A stretch of 42,603 bases of DNA from Prochloron sp. SulCav_FS08_3_32_3330 (lineage in GTDB: Bacteria; Cyanobacteriota; Cyanobacteriia; Cyanobacteriales; DYNF01): NCBI GenBank assembly GCA_020721205.1, contig DYNF01000026.1, forward strand, positions 1 to 42,603. The letters are read 5' to 3'. Of this stretch, positions 1 to 7,815 are shown piece after piece. The notes under the pieces were generated by a model. That model saw only the letters and a program-made list of their open reading frames with translations, did not search any database and had not been told where the DNA came from. The position numbers and the translations under genes were made by a program. How positions within the stretch are numbered: position 1 is the first letter of the stretch; each line of letters begins with the position of its first letter.

Positions 1-34
1 CTGCTAAAGCGACTAAGAATTGTATTTTACCTCC

Positions 35-123
35 GAGAATGAAAACGCCCTGCTTCGCTGGTTTTGCTTATGTAGCAACGGGTTTCAACCCGTTGCTTTT
101 TGGAGAATGAAAACGCCCTGCTT
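35..123. repeat. Direct repeats around a palindrome, left edge
   Basis: The 21-base stretch from 35 to 55 (core GAATGAAAACGCCCTGCTT) is repeated at 103-123. Between the copies lies a palindrome at 75-96 with arms GCAACGGGTT and AACCCGTTGC. The same palindrome type (GTAGCATCGGGTTTTAACCC) recurs in the large array near 18 kb, so this is probably a member of the same dispersed family. From 124 to 335 I see only AT-rich DNA, a short direct repeat (ATTACTCATTACTT type, about 150-181) and a small AGGCA/TGCCT hairpin at 282-294. Confidence 0.75.
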
Positions 124-335
124 TTGATGGAGAAATCATCAATTCTGAGACTTATTACTCATTACTTATTACTCATTACTCGACTTGTGCAACAAACCAT
201 TACGGTTTTCCTCTCTCACACAAGAAACAGGATTTGATTTACATTAAAATAATCACTCTGTCATAACTTAAACTTTAAGATAGGCATTTTGCCTGTAGAT
301 AAGTCTTTTTGATTAACCGTATCTCATCAAAATCT

Positions 336-1280
336 ATGAAAACCAAATTTTCGACAACTTTAAACAGAATTTTTAAGTCTTTTCTGGCGATCGCCTTGGT
401 ATTTACTCTCATTTTTAGCACCGCCGACTCAGCTTTAGCGGCAAGATCCGGTGGGAGAATCGGCGGAGGATCCTTTAGTCGCCCTTCTCGTACTTATTCC
501 TCCCCGGGTGGTGGCTATCGTAGCCCCGTCGGAGGTTATGGCGGGGGGGGCATCGGTTTTCCCTTTTTAATCCCCTTCTTTGGCTTTGGCGGTGGCTTTG
601 GTGGCTTATTTAGCATCTTTATTGTAATTGCGATCGCTAATTTCTTAATCAAAACTTTACGAGGAGTTACTTCACCCGAGGAAGGGGAAAGTGTAAGCTA
701 TCGTGATCCTAAAGTATCCGTTGCACAGGTACAAGTAGGACTTTATGCACAAGCGCGAGATTTACAAACAGAATTAAATAGTCTTGCTTTAAAAGCTGAT
801 ACAGGCACAGCGTCAGGCAGAGCCATGGTATTACAGGAGGCTACTTTAGCGTTATTACGTCATCCTGAATATTGGCATTATGGCTCTGTGGAAGGGTCTC
901 AAACTGCTTTATCCAGTGCGGAGGCAAAATTTAATCAATTAGCGTTAGGAGAAAGAAGTAAATTTACCTCTGAAACTATTTCTAATGTTAATAGTAATTT
1001 AAGACAAAATAATCTTAATAGTAGCGGTGAAATAGTCGTTTCCGAAACACAGGATCCGGGAGAATATATTATTGTTACTCTGGTGGTAGGAGTGGAAGGA
1101 AAACTAGATTTACCAAAAATTAACGGCTCAGGGGATATGGAAAAAGCACTGCGTCAGATCGGCGGAGTGGGAAGCGATCGCCTGTTAGCAATGGAGATTT
1201 TATGGACTCCTCAAGCGATCGAAGATAGTTTAACCAGTGACGATATTATGGCTCATTATCCTAATCTAAAATTAGTTTAA
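336..1280 (+). CDS. DUF1517 family exported/membrane protein
   Basis: Predicted 314-residue protein of the DUF1517 family found in cyanobacteria and plastids; function unknown. The N-terminus is a signal-peptide-like segment (basic start, hydrophobic core, ALA/AR junction near residue 36). A Gly/Ser/Arg/Tyr-rich linker follows (GGGRIGG and YRSPVGGYGG-like runs), then a Phe/Gly-rich hydrophobic membrane segment around residues 75-105. The last 200 residues are a soluble domain starting near SYRDPKVSVAQVQVGL. The reading frame is open from a TTG at 309, but the ATG at 336 gives a normal signal peptide, so I chose it. It stands alone, with tyrS convergent downstream. The family call rests on the Gly-rich linker and the soluble-domain pattern. 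Confidence 0.85.
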   Translation: MKTKFSTTLNRIFKSFLAIALVFTLIFSTADSALAARSGGRIGGGSFSRPSRTYSSPGGGYRSPVGGYGGGGIGFPFLIPFFGFGGGFGGLFSIFIVIAIANFLIKTLRGVTSPEEGESVSYRDPKVSVAQVQVGLYAQARDLQTELNSLALKADTGTASGRAMVLQEATLALLRHPEYWHYGSVEGSQTALSSAEAKFNQLALGERSKFTSETISNVNSNLRQNNLNSSGEIVVSETQDPGEYIIVTLVVGVEGKLDLPKINGSGDMEKALRQIGGVGSDRLLAMEILWTPQAIEDSLTSDDIMAHYPNLKLV

Positions 1281-1283
1281 AAA

Positions 1284-1322
1284 GTGGGAAGTGTGAAGTG
1301 GGAAGTGGGAAGTGGGAAGTGA
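1284..1322. repeat. GTGGGAAGT tandem repeat
   Basis: About four tandem copies of a 9-base unit (GTGGGAAGT, first copy imperfect) lie directly after the DUF1517 stop codon. No coding role is evident. Confidence 0.8.
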
Positions 1323-1366
1323 GGAAAACTCTCCACTAAATTAATCTTTAACCCGCAATGAAATAA

Positions 1367-1479
1367 ATGATCCTGTTGGCAAATTAAAAAAATTAGGCTC
1401 GTAGTTGGGCTTTAGCCCTATTTAGCACTAGGTAGATAGGGCTAAAGCCCAACTACAAACATTTCGCCAACAGGATCAT
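1367..1479. repeat. Nested inverted repeat (MITE/REP-like)
   Basis: Outer arms of 14 bases (ATGATCCTGTTGGC at 1367-1380 and its complement at 1466-1479) enclose a perfect 20-base inner inverted repeat (GTAGTTGGGCTTTAGCCCTA at 1401-1420, complement at 1437-1456). It lies between the convergent 3' ends of the DUF1517 gene and tyrS. The inner palindrome may act as a bidirectional terminator. The two-level symmetry looks more like a small mobile palindromic element nested in an older repeat. Confidence 0.8.
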
Positions 1480-1525
1480 GAATTTCACGGCGGTATTAAT
1501 ACTTTAAGAGATCAATTTTTATTAA

Positions 1526-2746
1526 TTAAATCAATCTAATCATTTTCTTTTTCCCTACTTGTAAAACTTTTCCTTTTAATTCTTCAATAGAATTAAATTT
1601 ATAGTTAACATCATCAATCCGATCGCTGTCTAAACGTACTGCCCCTCCTTGAATTTGTCTGCGACCTTCTCCACTACTACCACATAATTTACAAGCTGAT
1701 AAAATGTAATATAAAGGGGCAGGAAATTCAATATTTGTTAAGGAAAATTCAGGCATTATTTCCCCTTCCGTTTTTGCTTGTAAAACCACATTTTCGGCTG
1801 TTTCTTTTGCTTGTAATGCCTTCTCTTTTCCGTGATATTGACTAACAATTTCTAACGCCAATTGTTTCTGACATTCCCTCGGATTTTCTGATAGTTGATC
1901 TAAAGGAATATCTGTTAGTAATTCAAAATATTCTTTTATTACTAAATCGGGAATATTTTGTAATTTTTGATACATAGATAAAGCATCTTCTTTTAAACCT
2001 ACATAATTACCCAAAGATTTAGACATTTTTTGTTTACCATTTACTCCCAATAAGATAGGCATTAATAAACCAAATTGAGGAGTTAAACCGAAATATCTCT
2101 GTAAATCTCGCCCCACTGCTATATTAAATTTTTGGTCAGTACCTCCTAATTCCACATCCGATTGTATCGCTACGGAGTCATAACCCTGCATTAATGGGTA
2201 TAAAAACTCATGTAAATAAATAGGGGTTTCTTTCCCATAACGCTCGGCAAAACCTTCTTTTGCTAACATTTGACCCACTGTCATGGTGGATAATAACTCA
2301 GAAATTTCCCCTAAATCGAGGGTTCTGAGCCATTCAGAGTTATAACGAATTTCTAAACGTCCGGGAGTATCAAAGTCTAAAATCGGACGTAACTGAGCTA
2401 AATAATCCTGAGCATTATTCTTAACTTCTTCGGAGGTTAATTGACGACGCACTTCAGATTTTCCGGTAGGATCGCCTATTTGGGCGGTAAAATCACCAAT
2501 AATTAAAACTGCGGTATGCCCTGCGTCTTGAAATGCCCGTAATTTACGGAAAGGGATACTATGCCCTAAATGAATGTCTCCGGCGGTGGGATCAATGCCT
2601 AACTTCACTCTTAAAGGGCGATCACATTTTCTTAAGCGTTGGATTAAATTTTCATTAATATCATTAGACTGGGGCTGATGAGGAAATAAATCGTTAATTC
2701 CTCTTTCTAACCATTTATATTCAGGGGGTAAATTTACATTAGACAT
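1526..2746 (-). CDS. tyrS: Tyrosyl-tRNA synthetase
   Basis: Cytosolic class I aminoacyl-tRNA synthetase that charges tRNA-Tyr; 406 residues, normal length. The class I signature HLGH (HIGH type) is at residues 59-62 inside [16 protein letters not shown] is at 240-244. The tyrosine-binding region contains [13 protein letters not shown] and GGTDQKFN. The C-terminal ~65 residues form an S4-type RNA-binding domain ([12 protein letters not shown]). The ATG start gives the expected N-terminus. It is divergent from the next gene across 124 AT-rich bases and convergent with the DUF1517 gene. Identification is secure. Confidence 0.97.
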   Translation of the reverse strand: MSNVNLPPEYKWLERGINDLFPHQPQSNDINENLIQRLRKCDRPLRVKLGIDPTAGDIHLGHSIPFRKLRAFQDAGHTAVLIIGDFTAQIGDPTGKSEVRRQLTSEEVKNNAQDYLAQLRPILDFDTPGRLEIRYNSEWLRTLDLGEISELLSTMTVGQMLAKEGFAERYGKETPIYLHEFLYPLMQGYDSVAIQSDVELGGTDQKFNIAVGRDLQRYFGLTPQFGLLMPILLGVNGKQKMSKSLGNYVGLKEDALSMYQKLQNIPDLVIKEYFELLTDIPLDQLSENPRECQKQLALEIVSQYHGKEKALQAKETAENVVLQAKTEGEIMPEFSLTNIEFPAPLYYILSACKLCGSSGEGRRQIQGGAVRLDSDRIDDVNYKFNSIEELKGKVLQVGKKKMIRLI

Positions 2747-2870
2747 AAGTACAATAACAGTTAATTTTAAATTAAATTTTTATTACTTTATTAAGTATAT
2801 CATTAAAAATAGAAAGTATCCTAATTTAATTACTTAATATTATTAATTTCCTCCTAACCAAGAACTAATT

Positions 2871-3422
2871 ATGATCAAACAATCTAAAATATGGGCAATT
2901 TTTTTAAATTTTCTTTTAATTTTTTTATTAATTAGTTGTCAAAATCAAGAAAAAATTACGGGAATACCTGTCAATTTTCAAAGGGTAGTTAGTGGCAATA
3001 CGATTGAAGTTTTATGGACAAAAGAAGGGGTAACTTCTTTACAAACTATCAGATTAATGGGGATTAAAGCCCCTGATCTTAAACAAGATCCTTGGGGAAA
3101 ACAAGCACAACAAAAACTAAACGAATTATTAACTTTTAATCCTCAATCTTTAGATTTAAAATTAGAATTAGATCAAGATCAGCCGGATCAATATGGGCGT
3201 TTTTGGGCTTTTGTTTGGTATGAAAATCAATTAATAAATGAGAAAATTGTCAAAAAAGGTTTTGCTTTAGTGGATCTTTGTCCTCCCATTTTACCAAAAA
3301 AAGAGACAATTATTAAGAAAAAAGATTTATATTGTAATCGTTTATTAAATGCTCAACAATATGCTCGTTTAATGAATTTTGGGATTTGGGATCCGGCTTT
3401 TCCCATGAGAGAAATGCTGTAA
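2871..3422 (+). CDS. SNase-like (thermonuclease-fold) lipoprotein, divergent active site
   Basis: A 183-residue probable lipoprotein: hydrophobic N-terminus followed by a lipobox ending at Cys23 (LLISC). Residues ~35-175 match the staphylococcal-nuclease fold, with VVSGNTIEV, TIRLMGIKAPD, DQYGRFWAFVW and NEKIVKKGFALV. The positions corresponding to the two catalytic arginines are present (R61, R110), and D69 occupies the place of the catalytic Glu. The usual calcium-binding acidic residues of the DGDT motif read S41 and N43, and the later metal Asp reads K66. It may therefore be a weak or inactive nuclease. Similar divergent homologues are, to my knowledge, common in cyanobacteria. Single gene; no operon partner evident. 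Confidence 0.8.
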   Translation: MIKQSKIWAIFLNFLLIFLLISCQNQEKITGIPVNFQRVVSGNTIEVLWTKEGVTSLQTIRLMGIKAPDLKQDPWGKQAQQKLNELLTFNPQSLDLKLELDQDQPDQYGRFWAFVWYENQLINEKIVKKGFALVDLCPPILPKKETIIKKKDLYCNRLLNAQQYARLMNFGIWDPAFPMREML

Positions 3423-3545
3423 TAATTTTAAATTGATTGGTTATTTTTTATTCATTATTTATTTACCTGAAACAAATTAATTATTAATTAATCGTTAATA
3501 ATTGCTTTCTCACAAGTAACAAATAACAAATAACAAATAACTATT

Positions 3546-3758
3546 TTAAGCCCTTTGTTGTGCTAATTCTCGAATTAAAGTAATGCGAGTCCGAATATAG
3601 GTACTAAATAAATCTGACTCTTGATGATTAAGAGATTTTTGTTTATTTAATTGAGTTAAAAGCCAATCAATTAAAGTAGAATCATCAAAGCTTAATAAAA
3701 TATTTGCTTGAGTATTTTCCACTAAAGACCAAAGTTGACGTAACATAGATGGAGTCAT
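3546..3758 (-). CDS. Small conserved hypothetical protein
   Basis: A 70-residue mostly helical protein with no membrane segment. It begins MTPSMLRQLWSLVENTQ and contains LIDWLLTQL and a basic C-terminus (YIRTRITLIRELAQQR). It looks like one of the small soluble proteins shared among cyanobacteria, but I cannot assign a function. It is preceded by its own 5' region, with CTCT/GAGG-like bases just upstream of the ATG. Its 3' end abuts a stretch of AACAAAT-type short repeats (3513-3542). Confidence 0.7.
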   Translation of the reverse strand: MTPSMLRQLWSLVENTQANILLSFDDSTLIDWLLTQLNKQKSLNHQESDLFSTYIRTRITLIRELAQQRA

Positions 3759-4292
3759 AATATTTTTTTCCTCTGATAATAAATAATAATCATAAAAATA
3801 ATTAAGATTTTTGATTTTTCAATAAAGGTTGTTCTTCTTCCACTTTAATGGATTATCTAAGTAAAATAGTCAAAAAATACATAATCTGAAACAACATTTA
3901 CCAAAGCTTAAAGTATTACTTAAATCTTTACATTTCTTAGTAATAGTTTAAAATCGTGAATCTATCTTGATTTTGCTGTGATTGAGGCTCGTTTTTTCTC
4001 CAGATCCGTCTTTATTTTTCTTTACAATTTTTGTTTGAATGTATCAATTTGTAAAAAAAATTAACAAAAACTTAACTTAAATCAGTTTTCTAAGTATAAA
4101 TACTGAGTAATTAAGGATTTTAAAGGATTAATCATTGACGTGGGAGAAGATGAGGATCATAATGAAATAATTACTAGACTAAAAAGCACGGGATCAGTTA
4201 CGATAGAAAATAAGGTAATGTCTATTAGTTACTGAAAAAAAATTCAAGCAAAAATTTATTTATTTTGTGCTATATTTTGAGGAATAATCTCC
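3759..4292. other. Gene-free AT-rich spacer with a possible gene remnant
   Basis: There is no convincing gene in these 534 bases. A short open stretch at about 4138-4235 (GTG start at 4140) would encode about 31 residues containing TRLKSTGSVTIENK and ending in a TGA. It has no good ribosome-binding site and could be the tail of a decayed gene. A TATATT box (4271-4276) and GAGG (4279-4282) just before the ATG at 4293 probably serve the next gene. Confidence 0.5.
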
Positions 4293-5408
4293 ATGGCAAG
4301 AAAAAAACATCAATATAATTTTCCTTCGGCTCAAGATACCCCGCCAAAATCAAGATTAGGAATTTCTTTGTCTTCTACTGGACTTGATTTATTAAGTCAA
4401 ATAGCAAAAAAATTAAACTTATCTAAATCTGAATTGGTGGAAAATTTAGCTAGGGGCATAATTAACATTTCTAATGTTAATGAGAAGCCTGAAATTACTT
4501 TAGAAATCACTACTAATTTTCAGGAAACCACAAGTTTGAATAAAAGTCAAGTGATTGTTACAAAAATTAAAGATATTTCCCCTGAAAAAGAGCCTGAATC
4601 TTTAAGTAATGTTAATAATCTTTCTGAAGATCAGCTATTAGAATCAAAAAATGAAACTGTAGAAAATGAAGTTAAATTAACGGAAAATTTAACTCAAGAA
4701 AAAGATAATCTTAAGGAAGAATTACACCAAAAAGATCAGACTTTTGCTCATTTACAAAGACAGTTTGAGGAAAAATCTTTATTAGTTTCTTATCTACAAA
4801 AACAATTGCAAAAATCCCAAAAAAATCATCATGAAGATGAAGCTACTATTATAGAATTGCAACAGGAATTAAAGTTAAAAAATAAGGAATTTGAGACTTT
4901 AACTAAACAATTACATCATCAGCAATTTACTTTTGATAGTAGTCATAAAAATTATAGTCAATTGCAAGAACAAAATAGTGAACAAACTAAAAAAAATAAT
5001 CTTTTAACTCAAGAAATTAGTCAACTTAAAACTAATTTACAAGCAAAAGTTAATGAGGTGATATCTTTAAAAACAAAGATTAATCAGGATTTAAAACAGC
5101 TTGAAAGTTTACAAACTCAATTACAAGAAAGTCAACATTTATTAACAGAAACTAATTATTCTTATGCTCTTTGTTTAGAGGATAATAATGCGAAAATTGG
5201 ACAAATTATTAATTTACAAACTAAGGTTAATCATCAAGAAGTTTTATTGAAAACGGAGGGAAAAAATAAGCTTAGTTTAACGGAAATTATCGCTAATCAA
5301 CAATTACAATTAGAAAAGTTACAAGCAGAACTTAATTGTTTACGAAGTCTTGCTAATTTTGGGGAAAATCAGTTAAATAAATGGCGTAAACGTACTTTTA
5401 ATTCTTAA
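4293..5408 (+). CDS. Ribbon-helix-helix-like N-terminus with long coiled coil
   Basis: A 371-residue soluble protein of unknown function. Residues ~18-55 (RLGISLSSTGLDLLSQIAKK, then LNLSKSELVENLARG) look like a ribbon-helix-helix DNA-binding segment: a short strand, then two helices with a NLSKSEL turn. Residues ~120-355 are an almost continuous Gln/Leu/Lys/Glu-rich coiled coil (LQRQFEEKSLLVSYLQKQL and similar heptads). This architecture recalls KfrA-type nucleoid or partition proteins, which pair an N-terminal DNA-binding domain with a long coiled coil, although KfrA uses a different fold. GAGG 10 nt before the ATG supports the start. The DNA-binding role is inference. No partner gene lies alongside. 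Confidence 0.75.
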   Translation: MARKKHQYNFPSAQDTPPKSRLGISLSSTGLDLLSQIAKKLNLSKSELVENLARGIINISNVNEKPEITLEITTNFQETTSLNKSQVIVTKIKDISPEKEPESLSNVNNLSEDQLLESKNETVENEVKLTENLTQEKDNLKEELHQKDQTFAHLQRQFEEKSLLVSYLQKQLQKSQKNHHEDEATIIELQQELKLKNKEFETLTKQLHHQQFTFDSSHKNYSQLQEQNSEQTKKNNLLTQEISQLKTNLQAKVNEVISLKTKINQDLKQLESLQTQLQESQHLLTETNYSYALCLEDNNAKIGQIINLQTKVNHQEVLLKTEGKNKLSLTEIIANQQLQLEKLQAELNCLRSLANFGENQLNKWRKRTFNS

Positions 5409-5430
5409 TAAATTTCTTCTGAAACGATGT

Positions 5431-5487
5431 TTGTTGTTGCACTTTAGTGCTTTCTAAAAAATTTTGTGGTGCTAAAGCACAACAACG
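5431..5487. repeat. Paired small palindromes (GCTTTAGC family)
   Basis: Two small hairpins, GCACTTTAGTGC (5439-5450) and GTGCTAAAGCAC (5469-5480), sit in larger imperfect inverted arms (TTGTTGTTGC... and ...CAACAAC). The element lies between the coiled-coil gene and the glycosyltransferase and may terminate the former. It also argues against the upstream GTG at 5466 as the next gene's start, because that GTG would put the palindrome inside the coding region. Confidence 0.7.
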
Positions 5488-5519
5488 AACCAATTTTATT
5501 TGACTTTTTTAATTCAAAA

Positions 5520-6719
5520 ATGGAAAATATTATTATTATTATTCTTCTTCTTTCTTTGATAATTTGGTTATATTTATTATTTTTTAGGGGAAATTTTTGG
5601 TTGTGTAATCAATCTTTACCTGATCAGATAATTAATAATTTAACTTTAAATAATTATCCTTCTGTTTGTGCGATTATTCCCGCTAGAAATGAGGCGGAAG
5701 TTATTAATATTTCTTTAGAATCTCTTTTAAAACAAGATTATAAAGGTCAATTTTCTTTGATTTTAATTAATGATCAAAGTACAGATCCTACGGAAAAAAT
5801 AGCACAGGAAACGGCTAAAAATATAGTTTCTAATCATTCTTTAAATATAGTTTCGGGCATACCTTTAGAAAAGGGCTGGAGTGGTAAACTATGGGCAGTA
5901 AATCAAGGGATTAATTATGCTCAAAATTTACCTAATTCTCCTGTTTATTTTCTGTTAACGGATGCGGATATTCACCATGATCCAAATAATTTAAACGCTT
6001 TAATTTATAAGGCTGAAACGGAAAATTTAGCTCTTGTTTCTGCGATGGTAAAATTAAGATGTGAAAGTTTTTGGGAAAATTTATTAATTCCTGCTTTTAT
6101 CTATTTTTTCCAAAAATTATATCCTTTTCAATGGGTAAATAATTTTCAGAAAAAAATCGGGGCGGCGGCAGGAGGTTGTATTTTAATTCGTCGAGATGTT
6201 TTAGAAAGTATTGGAGGGATTTCTTCTGTTAAAAATGCTTTAATTGATGATTGTTCTTTGGCTCAAACTGTTAAAAATTATCTTAAAACTAATCAAATGA
6301 ATTATCAAGGAATTTGGTTAGGATTAGCTGATAAAACTGTTAGTTTAAGGTCTTATAATTCGTTAAAATCTATTTGGGATATGGTAGCCCGTACCGCTTA
6401 TACTCAATTAAATTATTCTGTTTTCTTATTAATTGGTACAGTGTTAGCCATGATTTTAATTTATCTTGTCCCTCCTGTAGGTATTATAATAGGAATTGTT
6501 TTAAATAACTTAAATATTATGCTAGTTAGTCTGGTTACTTATTTATTAATAACTATTAGTTATTATCCGACAATTCGTCTTTATCAATGTTCTTTTATTT
6601 ATCCTTTTCTTTTACCTGCGATCGCTTTTTTATATACTTTAATGACGATAGACTCGGCGTTTAAACATTGGCAAGGGAAAGGAGGCGCATGGAAAGGACG
6701 AGTTTACAGTGATCAGTGA
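5520..6719 (+). CDS. hpnB: Family 2 glycosyltransferase, HpnB-like
   Basis: A 399-residue membrane glycosyltransferase with a GT-A fold. It has an N-terminal membrane anchor (residues 3-22), then the GT2 core: IIPARNEAEV (52-61), LINDQSTD (82-89), the metal/nucleotide-sugar motif TDAD (147-150) and the acceptor-side IDDCSLAQ (242-249). Three or so C-terminal membrane spans follow from about 300. The pattern (LEKGWSGKLWAVNQG, AAAGGCILIRR, then IDDCSLA) matches hopene-associated glycosyltransferase HpnB. The true acceptor is unknown, and no other hopanoid genes are nearby. I chose the ATG at 5520 because it starts the membrane helix and lies outside the palindrome. Confidence 0.75.
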   Translation: MENIIIIILLLSLIIWLYLLFFRGNFWLCNQSLPDQIINNLTLNNYPSVCAIIPARNEAEVINISLESLLKQDYKGQFSLILINDQSTDPTEKIAQETAKNIVSNHSLNIVSGIPLEKGWSGKLWAVNQGINYAQNLPNSPVYFLLTDADIHHDPNNLNALIYKAETENLALVSAMVKLRCESFWENLLIPAFIYFFQKLYPFQWVNNFQKKIGAAAGGCILIRRDVLESIGGISSVKNALIDDCSLAQTVKNYLKTNQMNYQGIWLGLADKTVSLRSYNSLKSIWDMVARTAYTQLNYSVFLLIGTVLAMILIYLVPPVGIIIGIVLNNLNIMLVSLVTYLLITISYYPTIRLYQCSFIYPFLLPAIAFLYTLMTIDSAFKHWQGKGGAWKGRVYSDQ

Positions 6720-6783
6720 ACAATTATCAGTTATAATAGATAAAAAAATTATAATTTATTCCTAAACTAAGGAGAACAAATCC

Positions 6784-7251
6784 ATGACGGTTCAAAATTT
6801 AGAAATTAAGCCTATTTTATCTGAAAATTCCACCGATAATTATACTTCTCATAAGGAAGTTATTGAAACAGTTATTGCCAGTTTAGCACAAAATAATAGT
6901 GCTATGATCAATCAAACTAAAGATGGTATAATCTGGAAATTTGAATATGGAAGTGTGGAAGTATTTGTACAATTAACGGGCGAAACTGATGAAGATTTAT
7001 TAACAGTTTGGTCTGCTATTTTAACTTTACCCGCTAAGGATGAACAAGGTTTAATGAAAAGGCTTTTAGAAATGAATTGGTCAGAAACTTTTGAAACTTG
7101 TTTTGGTATTTGTGATAATCAAGTTATTCTTTTATCTCAGCGCACTGTTTCTGAATTATCGCCGGGAGAAATTTCTCGCTCTATTACTTTAGTTGCTACT
7201 ATTGCTGATGATAATGATGAACTTTTAAAAAAAGAATTTGGGGCAATTTAA
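6784..7251 (+). CDS. YbjN domain protein
   Basis: A 155-residue soluble protein of the YbjN family, whose fold resembles type III secretion chaperones; the biochemical role is unknown. Recognisable parts are VFVQLTGETDEDLLTVWSAI, LMKRLLEMNWSETFETCFGI and ISRSITLVATIADDNDELL. A strong Shine-Dalgarno sequence (AAGGAG at 6769-6774) precedes the ATG. The gene is monocistronic, flanked by repeat-rich spacers. Homologues are widespread in cyanobacteria. Confidence 0.85.
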   Translation: MTVQNLEIKPILSENSTDNYTSHKEVIETVIASLAQNNSAMINQTKDGIIWKFEYGSVEVFVQLTGETDEDLLTVWSAILTLPAKDEQGLMKRLLEMNWSETFETCFGICDNQVILLSQRTVSELSPGEISRSITLVATIADDNDELLKKEFGAI

Positions 7252-7369
7252 TTGGTTATTTGTTATTAGTTATTTATTATTTGTTATTTGTTACTTGTTA
7301 TTGGGAACAGGCAAGATGCCTGTTACACGAATAACGAATAACGAATAACGAATAACCAATAACTAATTT
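7252..7369. repeat. Short tandem repeats and a hairpin between convergent genes
   Basis: The spacer is made of TTATTTG-type units on one side and CGAATAA units (four copies, about 7328-7356) on the other. A hairpin AACAGGCA/TGCCTGTT lies between them (about 7305-7324). The region is broadly palindromic and lies between the convergent YbjN and DUF3146 genes, where a bidirectional terminator would be expected. Confidence 0.65.
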
Positions 7370-7627
7370 TTAAAATTGAGATTTTACCGTAAATTGATAA
7401 TCTCCACCTAATTCTAATTGATAATCATATCGTTCTAAAAAACGACTCAATGGTTCTAAAATTAAAGACCTTCCTAATGTAGGATTAACTAACAATTTTC
7501 CTTCACGAAAACGCCATTGAAATTGCCATTGATAATTTCTTGCCTCAATTTCTCCTGCTATTTTTCCCATAGTCCAAGAATATTGAGTGATGCGTACATA
7601 AACGGTAGTTTCAGGGAGGGAAGTCAT
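7370..7627 (-). CDS. DUF3146 family protein
   Basis: An 85-residue small soluble protein, mostly beta, with WTMGKIAGEIEARNYQWQFQ, GKLLVNPTLGRSLI and ERYDYQLELGGDYQFTVK. This matches the cyanobacterial DUF3146 family of unknown function, at about the family length. It is convergent with the YbjN gene and divergent from the malic enzyme gene. Confidence 0.8.
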   Translation of the reverse strand: MTSLPETTVYVRITQYSWTMGKIAGEIEARNYQWQFQWRFREGKLLVNPTLGRSLILEPLSRFLERYDYQLELGGDYQFTVKSQF

Positions 7628-7815
7628 AATCAGTTATCAGTGAACAGTAAACAGTGAACAGTTATTATTTATTATTTAATATTTGGTAACAAATGACCAA
7701 TCGCTAATGACAAATAACAAACATCTTCAATTTTTAACATAATTTTTGACCAATACTGGTATAGTTAAAAAGATTAATTTATGATACTTTTGAATTTTAA
7801 ATTGTAATTTTTTAT

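Noticed and set aside
309-335. TTG start for the DUF1517 gene
   Set aside because: Would add nine residues before a normal signal peptide; the ATG at 336 fits better.
4138-4235. Short open frame (~31 residues) with TRLKSTGSVTIENK
   Set aside because: Only a GTG start, no ribosome-binding site and no recognised family; kept only as a possible remnant.
5466-5519. GTG start for the glycosyltransferase
   Set aside because: It lies inside an intergenic palindrome and would put hydrophilic residues before the membrane anchor.
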